Shown piece by piece: positions 8,392 through 16,026 of a DNA stretch of 64,000 nucleotides (position 1 is its first letter; each line of letters begins with the position of its first letter). Position numbers and translations under genes: made by a program. The stretch is from Bacteroides sp. MSB163 (lineage in GTDB: Bacteria > Bacteroidota > Bacteroidia > Bacteroidales > Bacteroidaceae). Below the pieces are notes generated by a model. That model did not search any database. It saw only the letters and a list, made by a program, of their open reading frames with translations, and was not told the DNA's origin. The DNA is taken from positions 2,294,001-2,358,000 of the forward strand of contig NZ_CP143867.1 of assembly GCF_036416795.1 (NCBI RefSeq). The letters run 5' to 3'.

Positions 8392-9411
8392 ATGAAACTT
8401 TCCTTGAAACTCATGATAGCTGTCACACTCTGTGCACTGAATCTTTCAGTGGGGTGGGCGCAAAGGCAATATCCGGGTTCGCCTGGCTTGCCGGAGGATG
8501 TGGTGTGGATGCGCGAAATCTATCGTACGCTGGATTTGACAAAGGATACCAATGGTACATTATACTATCCGGTAGAACCGCAGGGAAATAAGATGAATCT
8601 TTTCGCTACCGTGTTCCGTTTGCTGGCGCAAAAGAAGATTCCGGCTTATGAATATCAGCTGGATGGTACGGAGCGCTTTCAGAAAGATGCTGAGGTGACT
8701 TTCCGTGATGTGCTGGATCGCTTTCAAATTTATTATGAACTGAAGAAAGTGGCAAATCGCCGTGACAGTGTTTTGTCTATCAGTAATAGTGATATACCTT
8801 CAGCGGATGTATTGAGTTACTTTGTGAAGGAGGTATGGTATTTTGATCAGCGTACTTCTACTTATGGCTCAGTGATAACAGCTATCTGTCCGGTGTTGCA
8901 TCGTTCGGAAGAATTCAGTTCGGAGAAAGTGAAGTTACCTATGTTTTGGGTGAACTATAAAGACTTGGTTCCCTATCTGACTCAGACAAAAGTCTCCGTT
9001 AGCAATTATAATAATGCGGCAAACAGTACTTGGGATGACTTCTTTACGGCACGTTTGTATAAAGGAGATATTTATAAAACAACCAATCTGCAAAATCGTA
9101 CTTTGTCACAATATTGCCCTACGGATAGCGCCATGGTGAAAGAGCAGAAGCGGATTGAAAAAGAACTGGTGGATTTTGAAAATACATTGTATGGCAGGGA
9201 CCTTATAGAAGAAACGGATTCGGTTTCCACAGCTTCGGGAATAAAAACAGCGAAGACTAATTCGAAGAAAAGGGGGCGTGACAATGCTGTTACAACCAAA
9301 AGTAAATCTTCTTCCTCATCAAAGTTAAAAGCTTCCGCAGGTAAGTCCCAATCGGTATCTAAGCGGGAAGCAGCAGCCCCGAAGGCGTCAGTACGACGAC
9401 AACGCCGTTGA
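8392..9411 (+). CDS. gldN: Type IX secretion periplasmic protein GldN (PorN)
   Basis: A 339-residue protein with a signal peptide (cleavage near VGWA-Q) followed by the GldN domain (about residues 30-270: MREIYRTLDL, then VKEVWYFDQRTSTY). GldN/PorN binds GldK/PorK to make the outer-membrane-associated ring. The last ~55 residues (about 285-339) are a Ser/Lys/Ala/Arg-rich, probably disordered tail. I do not expect this tail in the conserved domain, and it could bind peptidoglycan or polyanions or be species-specific filler. gldN closes the operon; a new promoter starts 18 bases later. Confidence 0.93.
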   Translation: MKLSLKLMIAVTLCALNLSVGWAQRQYPGSPGLPEDVVWMREIYRTLDLTKDTNGTLYYPVEPQGNKMNLFATVFRLLAQKKIPAYEYQLDGTERFQKDAEVTFRDVLDRFQIYYELKKVANRRDSVLSISNSDIPSADVLSYFVKEVWYFDQRTSTYGSVITAICPVLHRSEEFSSEKVKLPMFWVNYKDLVPYLTQTKVSVSNYNNAANSTWDDFFTARLYKGDIYKTTNLQNRTLSQYCPTDSAMVKEQKRIEKELVDFENTLYGRDLIEETDSVSTASGIKTAKTNSKKRGRDNAVTTKSKSSSSSKLKASAGKSQSVSKREAAAPKASVRRQRR

Positions 9412-9428
9412 ACAAAAATGAATCTTTA

Positions 9429-9460
9429 TTGTTCTTTTTAAGAATAAATCCATATATTTG
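9429..9460 (+). promoter_or_regulatory. Promoter of the small outer-membrane barrel gene
   Basis: TTG at 9429-9431, a 21-base spacer and TATATTTG at 9453-9460 match the Bacteroides consensus. It is placed 27 bases before the ATG at 9488, so the barrel gene is expressed independently of gldN. Confidence 0.75.
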
Positions 9461-9487
9461 TCCCGATAATTTAAACAAAAAAGAAGT

Positions 9488-10048
9488 ATGAAGAAGATTT
9501 TTAGTGCTTTCATTATAGCTGTAGGCTGTATGTTTATGGCTATGCCTGCTCAGGCCCAACTCATTAAATGGGGTGTAAAGGGTGGTGTCAACTTGACAAA
9601 GATAGACTGGGATGGCGGATATAAAGGTAACAAGGACAACTCTGCCGGTTTCTTTATTGGTCCGATGGCTGAAATTACGATTCCTATTGTAGGCTTGGGT
9701 GTTGATGGTGCTTTGTTATTCTCGCAGAGAGGTAAAGATGAAGTGAAGCAAACCGGAGTAGAAATTCCCGTTAATTTGAAGTATACGATTGGCTTAGGTA
9801 GTCTGTTGGGCGTTTATTTTGCTGCAGGTCCTGATTTCTTCTTTGATTTTAAGAAGAAAGACGGAATTGACCGGAAGAAAGCTCAGGTAGGGCTTAATCT
9901 GGGAGTTGGTGTAAAACTGATCAAACACTTGCAAGTTGGTGTAAACTATCAGTTCCCATTGGGAGACAGTTTTACTCTTAAAAATGCCGTAGATGCCGTA
10001 GGTGCAAAAAACAAGACTTGGCAAATATCCGCTGCTTATCTCTTCTAA
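9488..10048 (+). CDS. Outer-membrane beta-barrel protein (PorT-like OMP_b-brl family)
   Basis: A 186-residue protein with a clear signal peptide ending MPAQAQ and then KWGVKGGVNLTKIDW, the usual start of Bacteroidetes eight-stranded barrels of the PorT/OMP_b-brl family. It ends in an aromatic residue (SAAYLF), as expected for BAM-inserted outer-membrane proteins. PorT itself is a T9SS assembly factor, but this broad family has many members of unknown role. Being next to the gld genes is suggestive only, because it has its own promoter and terminator (10072-10110). Confidence 0.85.
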   Translation: MKKIFSAFIIAVGCMFMAMPAQAQLIKWGVKGGVNLTKIDWDGGYKGNKDNSAGFFIGPMAEITIPIVGLGVDGALLFSQRGKDEVKQTGVEIPVNLKYTIGLGSLLGVYFAAGPDFFFDFKKKDGIDRKKAQVGLNLGVGVKLIKHLQVGVNYQFPLGDSFTLKNAVDAVGAKNKTWQISAAYLF

Positions 10049-10071
10049 GAAAGTAGAATCTATTGCGATAT

Positions 10072-10110
10072 AATAGCGTTGCTGATTTTGATTGGCAACG
10101 CTATTTTTTT
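10072..10110 (+). terminator. Rho-independent terminator after the barrel gene
   Basis: A perfect 11-base-pair stem (AATAGCGTTGC at 10072-10082 with GCAACGCTATT at 10095-10105), a 12-base loop and a run of seven T. The -33 element of the priA promoter lies at the loop/stem boundary, so the two signals overlap. Confidence 0.9.
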
Positions 10111-10122
10111 ATTGTATCTTTG
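10092..10122 (+). promoter_or_regulatory. priA promoter overlapping the upstream terminator
   Basis: TTG at 10092-10094, a 20-base spacer and TATCTTTG at 10115-10122. The priA ATG at 10130 is only 8 bases after the -7 element, so the mRNA would have almost no 5' leader. Confidence 0.75.
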
Positions 10123-10129
10123 CGCCGCA

Positions 10130-12601
10130 ATGAAGAAATTTGTGGATGTCATATTGCCTTTGCCTCTGCCCCGCTATTTTACCTATTCTTTGCCTGAGGA
10201 ATGGGCGGATGAGGTGCAAATGGGGTGTCGGGTGGTAGTTCCGTTCGGGCGTAAGAAGTATTATACAGCGATTGTACGTAACGTACATTATTGTAAGCCG
10301 GCGGATTATGAGGTAAAAGAAGTATCTGCATTATTGGATGCCCATCCGATTTTATTGCCGGAACAATTTAAGTTCTGGGAGTGGCTGGCAGATTATTATC
10401 TCTGTACACAAGGCGATGTTTATAAGGCTGCTCTTCCTTCCGGCCTGAAATTGGAGAGCGAGACGATGGTAGAGTATAATCCGGATTTTGAATCGGAAGT
10501 TCGTTTGCCGGAGCGTGAGCAGAGGATATTGGATTTGCTCTCTGCGGAGCCCGAACAGTGTGTGACAAAATTGGAAAAAGACAGCGGTCTCAAGAATATA
10601 CTTTCCGTAATTAAATCCTTACTGGATAAGGAGGCCATCTTTGTAAAAGAAGAACTTCGCCGGACTTATAAGCCAAAGACCGAAACGCGTGTGCGACTGG
10701 CGGACGAAGTACGGAATGAAAAACGGCTGCAAGAACTTTTTGATGAATTGGCGCGTGCTCCGAAGCAGCTGGATTTACTGATGAAATACATTGAACTATC
10801 CGGTATTTGGGGAGGTGACGGGCTGAAAAGCTTTCCCAAAGAGGTTAATAAGAAAGAACTATTGCGGCGGGCATCCGCTTCGCCGGCTGTGTTCAATGGC
10901 TTGGTAGATAAACATATCTTTGAAGTTTACCAACAGGAAGTGGGACGGCTGAATTCAGTTCTTCGGGAAATTCTTCCCATTAATCCTTTGAATGAACATC
11001 AACAAATGGCATATGATGAGATTGTACGAAGCTTCCAATCTAAGAATGTGTGCCTGCTCCATGGGGTAACTGCCAGCGGGAAAACAGAAATCTATATTCA
11101 TTTGATAGAAGAAACTATCCAGCAGGGAAAACAAGTACTGTACCTGCTACCTGAAATAGCTCTTACCACTCAGATTACCGAACGTCTGCAACGGGTGTTC
11201 GGAGATCGTTTAGGCATTTATCATTCTAAATTTCCGGATGCCGAGCGTGTAGAAATCTGGCAGAAGCAGCTGACGGAAAAGGGATATGATATTATCCTTG
11301 GAGTTCGTTCTTCTATTTTCCTGCCTTTTCGTAACCTCGGGTTGGTGATTGTGGATGAAGAACATGAGAACACCTATAAACAACAGGACCCGGCTCCCCG
11401 TTATCATGCCCGAAATGCGGCAATCATACTGGCGGCCATGTATGGTGCCAAGACCTTGCTGGGCACAGCTACCCCTTCTATTGAAACCTGGCATAATGCT
11501 TCTTCCGGAAAGTATGGACTGGTGGAGCTGAAAGAGCGGTATAAAGAAATTCAATTACCGGAAATTATCCCCGTGGATATCCATGAGTTGCATCGCAAGA
11601 AGCGTATGAACGGACCATTCTCGCCACTTTTGCTTCAATATATTCATGAGGCTTTGGATCAAAAGCAACAAGTCATCTTGTTTCAGAACCGGCGTGGCTT
11701 TGCTCCGATGATTGAGTGTAATACATGCGGGTGGGTGCCGAAGTGCAAAAACTGTGATGTGAGTCTGACATTTCACAAAGGATTGAATCAGCTGACTTGC
11801 CATTATTGCGGTTATACCTATCAATTGCCCCATAAGTGCCCGGCTTGCGAGGGTACTGATTTGCGTAATCGTGGGTTTGGTACAGAGAAGATAGAAGATG
11901 ATATCAAGATTTTATTTCCAGAAGCTGCTGTTGCCCGTATGGATTTGGATACCACCCGTACCCGTTCTGCTTATGAACGTATCATTGCAGATTTTGAGCA
12001 GGGGAAAACGGATATATTGATAGGCACACAGATGGTTTCTAAAGGATTGGACTTTGATCATGTCAGTGTGGTAGGTATTCTGAACGCAGATACGATGCTG
12101 AATTATCCTGATTTCCGTTCGTATGAGCGTGCTTTTCAGTTGATGGCACAAGTGGCAGGACGTGCCGGACGGAAGAATAAGCGCGGACGTGTAATTTTGC
12201 AGACAAAAAGTATCGATCACCCTATTATAGCTCAGGTCATCCATAACGATTTTGACCAGATGGTGGCGGGACAGCTTGCTGAACGTCAGATGTTCCACTA
12301 CCCGCCTTACTATCGTTTGGTGTACGTCTATCTGAAAAACCGCAACGAGCAACTGCTTGACTTGATGGCACAAACCATGTCAGGCAAGTTGCGTGCAGTC
12401 TTCGGTAATCGTGTATTGGGACCGGATAAACCGCCTGTTGCCCGGATACAAACATTATTTATCCGAAAGATTATTGTCAAGATAGAGTATAATGCTCCGA
12501 TGGCTCGCGCCCGTGAACTGTTGGTGCAGGTTCAGAAAGAGATGGTGGCGGAGGATCGTTTTAAATCTTTAATCGTCTATTATGATGTAGATCCAATGTA
12601 A
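10130..12601 (+). CDS. priA: Primosomal replication restart helicase PriA
   Basis: An 823-residue protein from ATG 10130 (MKKFVDVILPLPLPRYFTYS); a longer frame to 10079 runs through the terminator and promoter and is rejected. The order is an N-terminal 3'-DNA-binding domain, a winged helix, a DExH helicase core with Walker A GVTASGKTEIY and VDEEH, and an inserted zinc-binding module of eight cysteines (from CNTCGWVPKCKNC to CPAC). Motifs V/VI (GTQMVSKGLDFDHV, QVAGRAGR) follow. PriA reloads the replisome at stalled forks. All motifs are intact and the length is normal. The gene ends 3 bases before the convergent receptor pseudogene. Confidence 0.97.
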   Translation: MKKFVDVILPLPLPRYFTYSLPEEWADEVQMGCRVVVPFGRKKYYTAIVRNVHYCKPADYEVKEVSALLDAHPILLPEQFKFWEWLADYYLCTQGDVYKAALPSGLKLESETMVEYNPDFESEVRLPEREQRILDLLSAEPEQCVTKLEKDSGLKNILSVIKSLLDKEAIFVKEELRRTYKPKTETRVRLADEVRNEKRLQELFDELARAPKQLDLLMKYIELSGIWGGDGLKSFPKEVNKKELLRRASASPAVFNGLVDKHIFEVYQQEVGRLNSVLREILPINPLNEHQQMAYDEIVRSFQSKNVCLLHGVTASGKTEIYIHLIEETIQQGKQVLYLLPEIALTTQITERLQRVFGDRLGIYHSKFPDAERVEIWQKQLTEKGYDIILGVRSSIFLPFRNLGLVIVDEEHENTYKQQDPAPRYHARNAAIILAAMYGAKTLLGTATPSIETWHNASSGKYGLVELKERYKEIQLPEIIPVDIHELHRKKRMNGPFSPLLLQYIHEALDQKQQVILFQNRRGFAPMIECNTCGWVPKCKNCDVSLTFHKGLNQLTCHYCGYTYQLPHKCPACEGTDLRNRGFGTEKIEDDIKILFPEAAVARMDLDTTRTRSAYERIIADFEQGKTDILIGTQMVSKGLDFDHVSVVGILNADTMLNYPDFRSYERAFQLMAQVAGRAGRKNKRGRVILQTKSIDHPIIAQVIHNDFDQMVAGQLAERQMFHYPPYYRLVYVYLKNRNEQLLDLMAQTMSGKLRAVFGNRVLGPDKPPVARIQTLFIRKIIVKIEYNAPMARARELLVQVQKEMVAEDRFKSLIVYYDVDPM

Positions 12602-12604
12602 TGG

Positions 12605-14704
12605 CTACTCTTTGGTTCCTTGCAGAATACCGGAATCTGTATCCATATTCTGAATTCTCTTATTGGCACCCTTGTATTGTCGTCCAAAGTTCAGGTTGAA
12701 GTTGAGCTTGACAACGATGGTATTTGACATATTGGTACTGTGTATATCTGATTTTACAGGATTCAGTGCAGACCAGTTCTCATTCTCGGAACGGTAAGTT
12801 TTCATAAATGGATTGTGTATTCCTGCCATAATAGACCATGCTGGTTGTTTATAACCTATCATGAGCGTATGCATCAGATCCCCTTTCAGCAATTGTTCAC
12901 CGTATACATACCGGTTAGGCGGGGTGATAGTCATAAAGTTCAAAAGCCAGTTTTTATAGGAAGCATCCAGGTTGATACGTAATTCCTTTAGGGTATAGGT
13001 GTGCAGGTAATTGTTTCCTGTGCTTATATACCGGTTGATTCCCGGTGTAATGGAAAGGCTGATATAATCTTTCCAGGGCTTGATTTTGAATGTGACTTCT
13101 GCTGTCAGATGTTGGAAGGACTTCTGATTTTCATAAGTGTGGATGAACATTCCTTTTTCATAAATCACAGATTCCATGATGGGACTCTTTTCGTATGTAT
13201 AGCTCACCAGGGCATCAATGCTGCAAATTCCGGTATTGAATACTGCATTAAAATCCTGAATAGTACTGCGAAATGATTTTAAGTTCGGATTACCTCTGCG
13301 TGTTTGTAAGATGTCGATTCTTTGCTCCACATCATTCAGATAGGCTATAGAAGGGGCATTGTTTTTCAAATTGATATGATAGCGGAAATGCAGATTGTTC
13401 ACAGGGTTATAAGATACTAAAAGAGAAGGCTGGAGGCCATATCTTTCATTACAGTTGTCCCTTTGGCTATAGTAGAAACGGTTGAGTGATAGATTTGCCA
13501 TGTATCCCCAATTCTGAATTTTACCTTTATACTCGGCATAGGCATAACTTTCCGCTTGTTTCAGGATGACGTCCATCGCATCTTTCCCTTCATATCGGTT
13601 GTCTGTATAAGATTGCAGATGTCTGAGACCTCCCGTCAGTGTTCCTTGCCTTAATTTTTTCTCATAGATAGCTTCGGTTATCAGCGAATATTTCTTTCCG
13701 GCAATATCGGAGTATAACTCTGTATTTGCGATACCTTCCTGCTTCTTCTGATAAATGCGTGTATTGCTGCTCTTGATGTACGTGCCAACAAGATTGAATA
13801 TGAGACGTTGGTCATTCTTTAGATTTTGCTGATAGTATAGATCGAGGGATGGCAGGTGGTTCCGTTCTTTGGTGTGGTCGTAGATGGATACCGGAATTTC
13901 GGAATCAGATGTGTAGAGTTTGCTCTTCCGGTCTTCATATCCGGCAGGATTATCTTGCAGGGTATATCTGAATTGTGCATTAAAGAGATATTCTCCTTTC
14001 TCCTGCAGGCTGTAGTTCAGGCTGGAAGTTAACAATTTCTTATTGAACAGCGTTGGCTCTCCGGTTTCCAGGCGATGAAGTTCTTTGTCGGGGAAGATGA
14101 AGCGTTCGTCATACTCGCGTGTCCAGTCTCCTTTGCGTTGTATATACCGTATGTTGGCTGAGATTTCAGACTTTCCATAGTTATATCTTCCGGAAACCAT
14201 ATCGTCAATAGAAGTACGGTTGCTGCTAAGGCTGTGGATGGCACTGCCGCTGATGCTGCCTCCCGCTTTTTTGTTTTAGGTTATATAATCTATCACGGTA
14301 GCAGCGTTTCCGTAGCGTGCCCCCGGAGTATCGTGATATTCTATACGAAGAATATTTTCGGGATTGAGGGAGGATATCTCGGTATAAGTAACTTGAACGC
14401 CATTAATCCGTAACTGTACTTCTCCGTTGCCGGAGGTGGTTATTTCGCCCGACATGATATCAACTGCGATTCGGGGAAGTTGTAATTTGCCTAATAAGTC
14501 TATGCCACTGGATGACATTTTCAGTTGATTCTGCGTCGGAAGAATGACTTTCCGGTCGCCTTTTTCGATGACAGACTGTGCCTGGATGGTTATTTCATCC
14601 AGAGAAATAGCCATGACTCCGGTAGAATCTTTAGCAATGAGTTGGGCATAGGAGGGGCTGGCCATACATAGTAGTATGGTCAAAATTGACACTATTGTTT
14701 TCAT
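12605..14704 (-). pseudogene. Outer-membrane receptor-like beta-barrel protein, interrupted by one in-frame TAA
   Basis: One continuous frame of 699 codons runs from ATG 14704 to the stop at 12605, apart from a TAA at 14276-14278 (codon 143). Upstream: signal peptide (MKTIVSILTILLCMASPSYA) and a plug-like domain ending in ATVIDYIT. Downstream in the same frame: NKKAGGSISG and a long barrel whose C-terminus resembles the OMP_b-brl_3 / TonB-receptor-like family. No frameshift is present. The plug alone would be a 142-residue secreted fragment, and a possible restart at ATG 14200 would lack a signal peptide, so function is probably lost unless the stop is read through or is a sequencing error. 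It is the third gene of the sigma-factor operon, 57 bases after the sigma gene. Confidence 0.8.
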
Positions 14705-14761
14705 AAATATTTGTGGAAATAGCTGTTACCCGGTGGGTAAGCAGAGCGTTAAAAAATGAGT

Positions 14762-15331
14762 TTAGTAATTTAGAAGATCGTTATACAGTCCTTTCAGCCG
14801 TTTACGAAGATGAATGACGGCATAATGTTTTCGTGATAATAAAGTATTGACTGATATTCCGGTGGCACTGGCAACTTCTTTGGCTGACAATCCTTCCATT
14901 TCCAGTAGTTCGAATGCTTCCCGTTGTTCGGGCGGCAACTCGGCAAGAGCTGTTTCAAGCTCTTGCCAAACGAGTGACCGCATATATTCTATTTCCGGAG
15001 TAGGCGGAGCATCGCTGAACACCACTTCCGAAAACTCGCTCAGCACATTATCTTCTTTATCATAGCTCGAAGCGGGTAGTTCTTCTTCCTGCATCTTTTT
15101 GCCTTTATTGATAATCGTATTTCGTGCTACGCGATATAGCCATGCTGTTACTTGTTCGATAGGATTGAAAGTGCTTTCAATGGTTTTTACTAATTGATAC
15201 AGTACATCTTGCAGAATATCTTCGGCATCTTCTTTTGTGGAAACCCGCTTGCGGATAAATGCTTTCAAGCGGGGTTGATGTTCTACAATCAGTTCTTCCA
15301 AACTGTTGCCTTTGCCGGTCAGATTATTCAT
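14762..15331 (-). CDS. ECF-type RNA polymerase sigma factor
   Basis: A 189-residue sigma-70-family protein from ATG 15331 (MNNLTGKGNSLEELIVEHQP). Region 2 covers KAFIRKRVSTKEDAEDILQD and WLYRVARNTI; region 4 is ELPPEQREAFELLEMEGLS with the HTH KEVASATGISVNTLLSRKHY. A longer frame extends to 15571 but lies inside the upstream gene in another frame, so the shorter start is preferred. That start overlaps the upstream stop by 8 bases, implying translational coupling. No FecR-type anti-sigma gene is next to it. The gene order (membrane protein, sigma, outer-membrane receptor) suggests the sigma factor controls or senses something related to the now-broken receptor. Confidence 0.93.
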   Translation of the reverse strand: MNNLTGKGNSLEELIVEHQPRLKAFIRKRVSTKEDAEDILQDVLYQLVKTIESTFNPIEQVTAWLYRVARNTIINKGKKMQEEELPASSYDKEDNVLSEFSEVVFSDAPPTPEIEYMRSLVWQELETALAELPPEQREAFELLEMEGLSAKEVASATGISVNTLLSRKHYAVIHLRKRLKGLYNDLLNY

Positions 15332-15722
15332 TCTCTTTGGGAGTTTCGCTATCGTTGTTTCTATCAAAGTTTCTCTCGTTGAAGAATCCGTCTCTTCCGA
15401 AAGGACCACCGAATCCGAACTTCTTTCTTCTATTAATGAAATCCTTGCGTTCTTCCGGAGACATCTTCTCCCATTTAGCGCGGAACGGGTTACCTTCTTT
15501 ACCACCGGACATTCCTCTTCGACTGGGGAAAGCTCCTCTACCAGGGAAACCTCCGAAGAAAATGCGTGCAAGTACGAATAATGCCAAAGCTTGCCAGAAA
15601 TTGATGGCTGCCAGTCCTAAGACTCCGGGCACTACGAAATTCCATAATAGCATGACTATTGCACCAAAAGCCGCAATGGCTAATACCCAAAACAAAGATA
15701 TAATAAAAAATCTTTTTTTCAT
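15324..15722 (-). CDS. Small two-helix membrane protein encoded with the sigma factor
   Basis: A 132-residue protein with two hydrophobic helices (about residues 5-27 and 34-57) and a long polar tail rich in Gly, Arg, Phe and Asn. The tail contains WEKMSPEERKDF, a short motif common in small membrane or periplasmic proteins beside sigma factors. Its stop overlaps the sigma start by 8 bases. It may act as an anti-sigma or sensor partner, but it has no recognised anti-sigma domain, so this is inference from position. The function is unknown. Confidence 0.75.
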   Translation of the reverse strand: MKKRFFIISLFWVLAIAAFGAIVMLLWNFVVPGVLGLAAINFWQALALFVLARIFFGGFPGRGAFPSRRGMSGGKEGNPFRAKWEKMSPEERKDFINRRKKFGFGGPFGRDGFFNERNFDRNNDSETPKENE

Positions 15723-15823
15723 GATGTTCTAATTTTATTGATTTACATATTACTTTGAAAACGTTCTCTGTATATGCTGACAACTGAGAAGAAGAAATAT
15801 TTTAAGAGAATGTAGAAAACTTC

Positions 15824-15831
15824 TATATTTG
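15824..15831 (+). promoter_or_regulatory. Likely original -7 element of the phosphatase gene
   Basis: TATATTTG lies 25 bases before the truncated phosphatase start at 15856; a weak TTTA stands 20 bases upstream in place of the -33 TTTG. This would be the native promoter, now cut off from the intact gene by the inserted element. Confidence 0.45.
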
Positions 15832-15855
15832 CGTTCTTAAATAAAAAATGTGCTT

Positions 15856-15900
15856 ATGAAGCCTTGTAGAATACTGTTTGTTTGCTTGGGCAATAAATAG
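15856..15900 (+). pseudogene. Displaced 5' end of the protein tyrosine phosphatase gene
   Basis: The frame encodes MKPCRILFVCLGNK and then TAG. Residues RILFVCLGN are identical to the start of the intact low-molecular-weight phosphatase at 25859, including the first cysteine of its CX5R catalytic loop. The match ends at the element junction. This is what remains on the left when an element integrates into the 5' end of a gene and brings its own replacement start. Confidence 0.85.
15868..15895 (+). other. attL: left junction of the integrated element
   Basis: This 28-base stretch matches 25865-25892 at 25 positions in the same orientation. The longest identical block is TTTGTTTGC (15877-15885). 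Mismatches flank this block on both sides, as expected if recombination occurred inside it and the arms came from attB on one side and attP on the other. The block ends in TTTGC, like the core GTAnnTTTGC reported for CTnDOT-type elements. Confidence 0.8.
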
Positions 15901-15966
15901 AAAAATAATATTTTGTTTTAAGCACTTAATATATAGGTATATATAATATTTTGTTTATATTTGTAA

Positions 15967-15976
15967 TGTAAACCAT
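15967..15976 (+). repeat. Half copy of the terminal repeat (TGTAAACCAT)
   Basis: TGTAAACCAT recurs 31 bases upstream of the full left copy at 15998. The spacing of about three helical turns is compatible with paired protein-binding sites near the integrase end. Confidence 0.5.
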
Positions 15977-15997
15977 TGGGGCTTTTTACTTCAAATA

Positions 15998-16019
15998 TGT
16001 AAACCATAGAGTAAACTAA
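15998..16019 (+). repeat. Left terminal repeat, candidate integrase arm site
   Basis: TGTAAACCAT followed by AGAGTAAACTAA. It matches 25798-25819 at 21 of 22 positions in direct orientation and itself contains two GTAAAC hexamers. It sits just before the integrase start codon, so binding here could also regulate the integrase gene. Confidence 0.7.
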
Positions 16020-16026
16020 ATATTAT

